Shown here: positions 5,653 through 10,241 of the stretch, in pieces
Position numbering within the stretch: the first letter of the stretch is position 1
Layout of the letters: each line of letters starts with the position of its first letter
Assembly (NCBI GenBank): GCA_003648675.1
Contig: QMPS01000014.1
Span: forward strand, 1 to 10,241
Source: Aquificota bacterium
GTDB lineage: Bacteria; Thermosulfidibacterota; Thermosulfidibacteria; Thermosulfidibacterales; B14-G1
Direction of reading: 5' to 3'
Length of the DNA stretch: 10,241 nt
Program-made: the position numbers and the translations under genes
The notes under the pieces: generated by a model
The model's input: the letters and a program-made list of their open reading frames with translations, nothing else
Told to the model about the DNA's origin: nothing
Databases searched by the model: none

Positions 5653-6428
5653 AGAGACTCGTAGTCTTACTCCTCATCCTTCCCTTCCTTTCTGGATGCC
5701 TCTTCTGGGGCAAAAAGAAAGGGAACCCAACCGAATCTCCAGAAGAGCTCTACAAAAGTGGAGAACAAGCCCTCTTCAGCAGAAAGTTCGGCACAGCCAA
5801 AGAGCGGTTCAAGAAGCTCCTCGAATCCTCTCCAGAAAGCGAATTCTCCAGAACAGCCCGTCTAGGGCTGGCCGAGGCTTACTACCGAGATGGAGATTAC
5901 GAAGAAGCCGCCCAGGCTTATCAGTACTACCTAGAGCTCCATCCCTTAAGCCCCAACTCCGACTACGTCCAGTACAAACTCGGTATGTGTTACTACAAAC
6001 TCATGCTCCCACCAGACAGGGATCAAAGCTACACAGAAAAGGCTATAAGGGCCTTCGAAAAGCTCATCAGGATTTATCCCACCAGTCCTTGGGCCCTGAG
6101 GGGTAGTCAAATCCTCAAAGAGTGCAGGGAAAGACTCGCCCAACACGACATATACGTGGGCAAGTTCTATTATAAAGTGAAGGAGTACAAAGCGGCCAAG
6201 CTCCGATTCCTATCGGCCTACAACCAGGTGAAAAACGGAGAGGTGGCAGCAGAAGCTTTGTACTGGTTAGGGAAAACCTATGAAGAGCTGGGAGAGAAAG
6301 AGAAGGCCATGGAATGCTACCGGAAGGTGGTGAAAGAGTACGGTATGTGGGGAGATGTGGACAAGGCAGAAGACGCCTTGGAAGCCCTGAAAAAAGGGAA
6401 GAAGAGAAAGAAGTTTATCTTCTTCTAA
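5649..6428 (+). CDS. bamD: Outer membrane protein assembly factor BamD (TPR lipoprotein)
   Basis: This is a 259-residue outer-membrane lipoprotein of the BAM complex, which works with BamA to insert beta-barrel proteins. MKRLVVLLLILPFLSGC is a lipoprotein signal with lipobox LSGC and acylated Cys17. TPR-like helical repeats follow from about 31: SPEELYKSGEQALFSRKFGTA, RLGLAEAYYRDGDYEEAAQAY (71-91), and the BamD-typical region DRDQSYTEKAIRAFEKLIRIYP (123-144). Next come a RERLAQHDIYVGKFYYK stretch (160-176) and final repeats to about 246. A lysine-rich tail, KKGKKRKKFIFF, closes the protein. The ATG at 5649 is chosen over an in-frame one at 5628 because AAGGAGA (5634-5640) precedes it by 8 bases and the signal peptide then starts properly. 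It overlaps the second DUF507 gene and is followed by cvpA after 15 bases. Confidence 0.93.
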   Translation: MKRLVVLLLILPFLSGCLFWGKKKGNPTESPEELYKSGEQALFSRKFGTAKERFKKLLESSPESEFSRTARLGLAEAYYRDGDYEEAAQAYQYYLELHPLSPNSDYVQYKLGMCYYKLMLPPDRDQSYTEKAIRAFEKLIRIYPTSPWALRGSQILKECRERLAQHDIYVGKFYYKVKEYKAAKLRFLSAYNQVKNGEVAAEALYWLGKTYEELGEKEKAMECYRKVVKEYGMWGDVDKAEDALEALKKGKKRKKFIFF

Positions 6429-6443
6429 CGGGGAGGTAAAATT

Positions 6444-6971
6444 ATGGGAGTAACCCCCCTAGACGTGGCAATGGCCTTCATTATCCTTTTCTTCGTATCC
6501 TTGGGCACATATAGAGGGCTATTCCGGGAGATCCTTTCTCTGATAGGCTTTGTAGCCGGCATCTACCTAGCAGCCTACTATTACGCACCCCTGGCAAAAT
6601 GGGCCCTACAGTGGTTCCCCTCATTCCCTGCCCTAGTCAACATCTTCTCATTCTTCTTCATTCTGGCCATAGTGGTCCTCGCCATGGGCGTCCTTGGAGT
6701 GGTCTTCCGCAAACTCTTGGTCATAGGCGAGCTGAACGTTGTAGACCGAATGTTGGGAGGGGCATTCGGCCTTCTGAAAGCTTTTCTCATTAACGCCTTC
6801 ATCGTCATCTTACTGGTCACTTTCACTTCCTGGGGAGGCAAAATAGTAGAGAAATCTCCCCTGGCCAGAGGGACCCAGTACCTCACAAAAACAGCCATCA
6901 AATTTGCACCGCCGGAGTTAAAGAATAAATTCTTCACTAGGTGGAGAAGTATATTGGGAGGAGAAGAATGA
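6444..6971 (+). CDS. cvpA: CvpA family inner-membrane protein
   Basis: This 175-residue polytopic membrane protein belongs to the CvpA family, named for colicin V production in E. coli, with roles linked to envelope stress; the molecular activity is unsettled. Four hydrophobic segments are seen at about 7-25, 30-48, 63-90 and 103-130. The family features are present: the N-terminal DVAMAFIILFFVSLGTYRGLFREILSLIGF with the R-G-...-R-E motif, and RMLGGAFGLLKAFLI (102-116) near the third/fourth segment. A soluble tail of about 45 residues follows. GGGGAGG (6430-6436) precedes the ATG by 7 bases. The stop overlaps the start of the MEMO gene (ATGA at 6968-6971). Confidence 0.88.
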   Translation: MGVTPLDVAMAFIILFFVSLGTYRGLFREILSLIGFVAGIYLAAYYYAPLAKWALQWFPSFPALVNIFSFFFILAIVVLAMGVLGVVFRKLLVIGELNVVDRMLGGAFGLLKAFLINAFIVILLVTFTSWGGKIVEKSPLARGTQYLTKTAIKFAPPELKNKFFTRWRSILGGEE

Positions 6972-7765
6972 TCAGAAAACCGGCGGTTGCAGGCTATTTC
7001 TACCCCCGGGATCCTCTAAGGCTCAGAGAGCAGATAGAACAGTACATACTGCCCAGGGCCCAAAAGATCAAAGCCATCGCTGCAGTCTCTCCCCATGCAG
7101 GGTATGTGTACTCGGGATCTGTGGCAGGAGCCGTTTATTCTCACCTTCAAATACCACAAAAGGTTGTGCTTTTAGGACCAAACCACACGGGCATGGGGGC
7201 CAGAGCCTCAATCATGACCCAGGGAGCCTGGATCACACCCCTAGGGGAAGTGAAAGTAGACGAAGAGTTAGCCTTGGAAATCCTGGAAAACTCCCAGTTT
7301 CTGAAGGAAGACGCCCAAGCCCACTCAGCAGAGCACTCCTTGGAGGTACAACTCCCCTTCCTTCAGTACTTCAGACCGGACATCAGAATAGTACCCATTG
7401 TCCTCATGGGAACCTCCTTCGAAATGGCCCAAGAGATCGGTCAGGCCCTGGCAAAAACCTTGAAAAACGGGGAAACTCTCATAATCTCCAGCACCGACAT
7501 GAGTCACTACGAACCTCAGGAAGTAGCAGCGAAGAAGGACCAAGCTGCCATTGAAGCCATTCTGGACCTAGATCCCCAAGCCCTTTACCAGAGAGTGATC
7601 CAGGAAAACATCAGCATGTGTGGTGTCATGCCCACGGTGGCCGCCTTGGTGGCCTCCCTCCTACTGGGAGCAGAAGAAGCCAGGCTTATAAACTACATGA
7701 CTTCCGGGGATGTTACCGGGGACTACTCCCAAGTGGTGGGCTACGCAGGGGTCGTCATCCACTAA
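6968..7765 (+). CDS. amrB: MEMO1 / AmmeMemoRadiSam system protein B family
   Basis: This 265-residue protein belongs to the MEMO family, related to extradiol dioxygenase subunits. Bacterial and archaeal members are commonly linked to an AMMECR1-domain protein and a radical-SAM enzyme (AmmeMemoRadiSam), whose chemistry is not well defined. The start MIRKPAVAGYFYP is characteristic. Conserved pieces are SPHAGYVYSG (41-50), LLGPNHTGMG (68-77), HSAEHSLEVQLPFLQ (119-133), STDMSHY (175-181) and MCGVMPTVAAL (217-227). H43, H73 and C218 correspond to the metal-site residues described for human MEMO1. The ATG at 6968 follows GGGAGGAG (6956-6963) and the family N-terminus. Neither the AMMECR1 partner nor its radical-SAM partner is adjacent here. 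The 3' end overlaps the convergent HAD gene by 4 bases. The symbol amrB is a family nickname, used with caution. Confidence 0.92.
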   Translation: MIRKPAVAGYFYPRDPLRLREQIEQYILPRAQKIKAIAAVSPHAGYVYSGSVAGAVYSHLQIPQKVVLLGPNHTGMGARASIMTQGAWITPLGEVKVDEELALEILENSQFLKEDAQAHSAEHSLEVQLPFLQYFRPDIRIVPIVLMGTSFEMAQEIGQALAKTLKNGETLIISSTDMSHYEPQEVAAKKDQAAIEAILDLDPQALYQRVIQENISMCGVMPTVAALVASLLLGAEEARLINYMTSGDVTGDYSQVVGYAGVVIH

Positions 7766-8232
7766 AACCTAAGGGTGGCCTTTATCCTGGCAGGTTCCAG
7801 CAACAGCCCCAGGGCGTCCAAAGCCCTCCTCACCACTATGTGGCACTTGGAGAGTAAAGGAGCATAAAGCCCCTCACACTCCATAACAGCTATTGCCAAA
7901 TCGGCAGCCTCCATCATAGAAAGGTCGTTGGCCCCATTGCCTATAGCCACAACCCCACCTTCCAAAGAGGAAACCAGACGGGCCTTGGCCTCCCTCTCAT
8001 GGCGATTCCCAAGAATGGTTAACCTAAGTGGTAATCCTTCCAGTTCTTTAGAAGCCCTTCCGAAAGTATCAGCTGTCACCACATGAATAGTCAGAAACCG
8101 GGAAAGCCTCTCCAAGACCTCCCCCACCCCCTGCAAAAGCCTCCCGTCGCAGGCCAGAGTCCCATTGTAGTCGCACACCAGATGGGAAATCTTTAAAGAG
8201 CCAAAACCCGGGACATCAATTTCTATAGGCAA
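7762..8232 (-). CDS. Soluble HAD-superfamily protein resembling the P-type ATPase P domain
   Basis: This 156-residue cytoplasmic protein matches the group called soluble P-type ATPases. It has the phosphorylation-domain core of a cation pump with no membrane helices. HAD motif I is CDYNGTLACDG (20-30) with nucleophile D21. Motif II is VTADT (52-56), motif III probably the lysine in REAKARL (80-86), and motif IV AIGNGANDLSMMEAADLAIAV (96-116) with D103. The second Asp of the phosphatase DxD is Asn (N23) and motif IV has GNG instead of GDG; the DxNGT form is typical of this group. The end, DALGLLLEPARIKATLRF, is also characteristic. Start is TTG at 8232, overlapping the M23 gene by 17 bases; an upstream GGGG (8242-8245) is a modest ribosome site. 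Substrate is unknown. Confidence 0.85.
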   Translation of the reverse strand: MPIEIDVPGFGSLKISHLVCDYNGTLACDGRLLQGVGEVLERLSRFLTIHVVTADTFGRASKELEGLPLRLTILGNRHEREAKARLVSSLEGGVVAIGNGANDLSMMEAADLAIAVMECEGLYAPLLSKCHIVVRRALDALGLLLEPARIKATLRF

Positions 8233-9160
8233 GAAAGGTACGCCCCAGTTTCATGTAATAGTAGGGGTTGACGGCCACCTTTCCCACCCTCACTTCGTAA
8301 TGGAGGTGAGGTGCGGTACTCCTTCCCGTGTTGCCCACGGTGGCTATCACCTGCCCCCTCTTCACCTTCTGCCCCACCCTCACCAGGATTTTGCGACAGT
8401 GGCCATAGGCCGTAGAATAGCCATAACCGTGATCCACTACCACCATCTTGCCGTAGCCGCCATTAATCCCCACAAAGACAACAACACCGTCAGCAGCTGC
8501 CCTGATGGAAGCCCCCACAGGAGCCGCGATATCAATGCCCTCGTGAAATTCCCTTCTACCCGTGAAAGGACTCCTTCTATAACCGTAAGGGGATGTGATC
8601 CAACCTCTCACAGGAAAACCCAGAGGGGTATGGGCCAAAAGGGCTTCCCGACTTCTGAGAAACTCTTCCAAGACGTGAAAGCTCTCCTCTTGCTCGGCAG
8701 CCACCCTCCTCACCCTGAAGAGGTCCCTCTTGACCTCCATGATGAGTCTTTGGGTGTTCTCCCGGAGGCCTCTCATTCTCTTCCTTAAGGAAAACTCCTC
8801 AGGACCTCCTAAAGCCAGGACCTTGTTCCCCGAGTCCAGATGGGCCAGCTTTCTGATCCTGGCGTCCATGATCTGAAGCCGCACCATCCTATCTTCCATC
8901 TCCTTCAACTCAGCGGCCAGTTTGCGAAACTCCAACTGATACTGAGCCAGCTCTTCCTCAAACCGGTCAGCCTGGGATGCCCTGGCCCTCTTCTGGAGAT
9001 AGTCCTTGATGAGGAGGGTATTGGCAGCCAACAGAAGAAAAAAGATGATAAAGAGGACAAAAGGGGTAAGAAGGGTAAAGCTGATCTCTTTTTTCTTTTC
9101 ATATCGGGAGAAGAGCAGGAGAGAATAGCTTCTGGCGCGCAACTTCCTTAGCAGACCCAC
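8216..9160 (-). CDS. Murein hydrolase of the M23 metallopeptidase family, membrane-anchored with coiled coil
   Basis: This 314-residue envelope protein is predicted to cut peptidoglycan cross-bridges or regulate an amidase. A short cytoplasmic N-terminus is followed by one membrane helix (about 28-50), a coiled coil (60-105, rich in E/K/R/L), a second helical stretch (125-175), and a C-terminal M23 domain (183-305). Zinc ligands are H206xxxD210 (FHEGIDIAAPVG) and H287 in HLHYEV, with H254 as candidate general base in AYGHC. All catalytic positions are kept, so it should be active rather than an EnvC-like activator. Two GTG codons compete for the start; 9160 is chosen because GGGAGG (9171-9166) is 5 bases upstream, while the other GTG at 9166 overlaps that site. 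It overlaps the HAD gene and is divergent from the PAP2 gene. Confidence 0.92.
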   Translation of the reverse strand: MGLLRKLRARSYSLLLFSRYEKKKEISFTLLTPFVLFIIFFLLLAANTLLIKDYLQKRARASQADRFEEELAQYQLEFRKLAAELKEMEDRMVRLQIMDARIRKLAHLDSGNKVLALGGPEEFSLRKRMRGLRENTQRLIMEVKRDLFRVRRVAAEQEESFHVLEEFLRSREALLAHTPLGFPVRGWITSPYGYRRSPFTGRREFHEGIDIAAPVGASIRAAADGVVVFVGINGGYGKMVVVDHGYGYSTAYGHCRKILVRVGQKVKRGQVIATVGNTGRSTAPHLHYEVRVGKVAVNPYYYMKLGRTFLAYRN

Positions 9161-9280
9161 CGGCACCTCCCTTTTCCCTCTTCTTTCCCTCTTTAAGCAT
9201 ATCCCCAGGGACTTTTCAAGAATAAAAACCCTCTTCTTTTCTTGACCCGAAAGCTCAGGAGACGTAAAGATGGGCCCTTG
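9161..9280. other. Divergent intergenic region between M23 and PAP2 genes
   Basis: About 120 bases hold the regulatory region for two divergent operons. The M23 side has its GGGAGG site. The PAP2 side has AGGAGA (9257-9262) serving an ATG at 9270 that opens a three-codon ORF, described below. TTGACC (9242-9247) with TAAAGA (9265-9270) 17 bases later is a weak alternative promoter. No stronger promoter or operator was recognised. Confidence 0.4.
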
Positions 9281-9281
9281 A
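9270..9281 (+). other. Three-codon ORF (M-G-P-stop) overlapping the PAP2 start
   Basis: ATG at 9270, GGC, CCT and TGA (9279-9281) form a minimal reading frame. It is preceded by AGGAGA 7 bases upstream, the best ribosome site in the region. The TGA overlaps the ATG at 9281 as TGATG, so a ribosome ending there could reinitiate on the PAP2 gene. It may be a real leader ORF or a chance arrangement. Confidence 0.3.
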
Positions 9282-10153
9282 TGAAAGAGAAGGTTCGCAT
9301 AGAGGATCTCCTAACCATAGCCTTTTGCGGAATCATGGCCCTCCTCACCGTCTCTCACCGAGAGAAGATACCCAACTGGGTTATCCACACCTTCATAGAC
9401 CTTCTAACCGCCTTGATATGCTTTCTAATCCCATGGACCACAGCAAGCAAAAAAGACTCCTTTTCCTTCCACCTGCGCCACTGGTACGTCATCATAGTGG
9501 TCCCTCTAAACTTCATGAACCTCAAGGGGGTAATCCACGGAATAAACCCCAACAACTACGATCCCCTTCTCATACACATAGACCACATGCTTTTCGGCGT
9601 AAACCCCACCCAATGGCTCCAAAAGTGGATCAACCCCTGGCTCACTGAATATCTGCAGTGGGCTTATATGTCTTACTTTTTCATACCCATTATCCTGGGA
9701 TTGACTCTTTACAAGAAAAAGAACTACCGCGGGTTCAGGATATCGACCACGATCATCCTCATAGCCTTTTACCTCTCTTATCTGGGCTACCTGGTGGTCC
9801 CCGCCATAGGACCCCGCTTCACACTGCCCCATGACATACCCCTCAAAGGGGTCTTCCTCACGGACCAACTCAAAGCCCTGCTAAACTTCTTAGAGCCTAC
9901 ACCCCATGATTGCTTCCCCAGCGGCCACACCGCTGTGGCTATGGTTTGCCTCTTCCTGGCCAGCCGGTTCAGTAAACGGCTCTACTGGATATATCTAGTC
10001 CTGGTTTCCGGTCTTATCCTTTCCACAGTGTACCATCGCTACCATTATGTGATAGACATCATAGCGGGCATTTTGCTGGCCCTTATCTCCTGGTGGGCAG
10101 GCAACGCCCTCTTCTCGTGGTGGGAGAAGGGAACCACAGATCACGGGGAATAA
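9281..10153 (+). CDS. PAP2-superfamily membrane phosphatase (lipid phosphate phosphatase / IPC-synthase-like)
   Basis: This 290-residue polytopic membrane protein belongs to the type-2 phosphatidic acid phosphatase superfamily. Its substrate would be a lipid phosphate or diphosphate, possibly undecaprenyl pyrophosphate or a phosphatidylglycerol-phosphate, handled outside the inner membrane. Several hydrophobic helices span the protein. The phosphatase motifs are seen late: C2 as DCFPSGHTAVAM, with the PSGH core, and C3 as YHRYHYVIDIIAG, giving the H-x3-D pair. The longer N-terminus and the FGVNPTQWLQKW segment resemble the inositol-phosphorylceramide-synthase/AUR1-like branch. The ATG at 9281 is chosen; in-frame TTG codons at 9242 and 9278 are alternatives, but none has a well-spaced ribosome site. 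murJ follows with a single base between stop and start, so the two are likely one transcript. Confidence 0.85.
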   Translation: MKEKVRIEDLLTIAFCGIMALLTVSHREKIPNWVIHTFIDLLTALICFLIPWTTASKKDSFSFHLRHWYVIIVVPLNFMNLKGVIHGINPNNYDPLLIHIDHMLFGVNPTQWLQKWINPWLTEYLQWAYMSYFFIPIILGLTLYKKKNYRGFRISTTIILIAFYLSYLGYLVVPAIGPRFTLPHDIPLKGVFLTDQLKALLNFLEPTPHDCFPSGHTAVAMVCLFLASRFSKRLYWIYLVLVSGLILSTVYHRYHYVIDIIAGILLALISWWAGNALFSWWEKGTTDHGE

Positions 10154-10154
10154 A

Positions 10155-10241
10155 ATGGCCCAGGATCACAAAAAGGGCGTGGCGGGAGCCACCCTGATTA
10201 TCAGCTCCTTCACCCTTATGAGCCGCATTCTGGGTTTCGCA
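10155..10241 (+). CDS. murJ: Lipid II flippase MurJ (MviN family), 5' end only
   Basis: Only the first 29 residues are in the window: MAQDHKKGVAGATLIISSFT, then LMSRILGFA. The pattern of a charged start, a first membrane helix containing A-x-T-L-I-I-S-S-F, and the SRILGF motif is the usual N-terminus of MurJ/MviN, the MOP-family transporter that moves lipid II across the inner membrane for peptidoglycan synthesis. The ATG lies one base after the PAP2 stop codon (10151-10153), with GGGGA (10145-10149) as ribosome site. The adjacency to a PAP2 phosphatase, which could recycle the undecaprenyl carrier, is suggestive. The rest of the gene, normally around 500 residues, is outside the window. Confidence 0.85.
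   Translation, partial: MAQDHKKGVAGATLIISSFTLMSRILGFA

Noticed and set aside
9242..9280. TTG at 9242 as the PAP2 start
   Set aside because: It has no ribosome site, and the added residues (TRKLRRRKDGP) fall over the AGGAGA site that serves the mini-ORF; it remains possible but less likely than ATG 9281.
1..10241. CRISPR arrays, insertion sequences, tRNA/rRNA genes, long direct repeats
   Set aside because: Reading both strands showed no regularly spaced repeats, no transposase and no structural RNA signature.

Overview
The window looks like chromosomal core sequence of a diderm (Gram-negative) bacterium. It carries a BamD outer-membrane assembly lipoprotein, an LPS-core-type glycosyltransferase, a FlgT-like periplasmic protein, an M23 peptidase and the start of MurJ. 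Two DUF507 proteins, a DUF512 radical-SAM protein, a MEMO-family protein and a soluble P-type-ATPase-like HAD protein together recall anaerobic, often thermophilic Desulfobacterota/Thermodesulfobacteria-type lineages. Frequent AGG/AGA arginine codons and Lys/Glu-rich proteins fit that picture. The lineage is an inference and cannot be fixed from this window alone. No transposon, CRISPR array, rRNA or tRNA was seen.

Layout from left to right. (1) 1-133, minus: the 5' part of a cold-shock protein gene, with a long leader reaching into the 134-443 gap. (2) 444-2082, plus: a WaaE-like glycosyltransferase followed by an IclR-family regulator that seems to have its own promoter within an inverted repeat. 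(3) 2074-4967, minus: a compact operon transcribed rdgB -> FlgT-like secreted protein -> pgsA -> DUF512/PDZ radical-SAM protein, with overlapping or nearly touching genes. rdgB appears to begin at a non-canonical ATT codon. (4) 4968-5098: a short divergent control region with back-to-back promoter candidates and a palindrome. (5) 5099-7765, plus: DUF507 -> DUF507 -> bamD -> cvpA -> MEMO, mostly joined by ATGA overlaps. (6) 7762-9160, minus: M23 peptidase -> soluble HAD protein. (7) 9281-10241, plus: PAP2-family membrane phosphatase -> murJ (5' end only).

The common theme is the cell envelope: LPS core sugar transfer, phosphatidylglycerol synthesis (pgsA), outer-membrane protein insertion (bamD), peptidoglycan cleavage (M23), lipid phosphate hydrolysis (PAP2) and lipid II export (murJ). 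RdgB (nucleotide-pool cleaning) and the radical-SAM, MEMO and HAD proteins are housekeeping or poorly understood passengers. Nothing resembles a classical accessory or defence system. The observations most worth a second look are the DUF507 pair translationally coupled to bamD, the ATT start of rdgB behind a hairpin, the inverted repeat over the iclR promoter, a possibly leaderless glycosyltransferase mRNA, and a three-codon ORF just ahead of the PAP2 gene.
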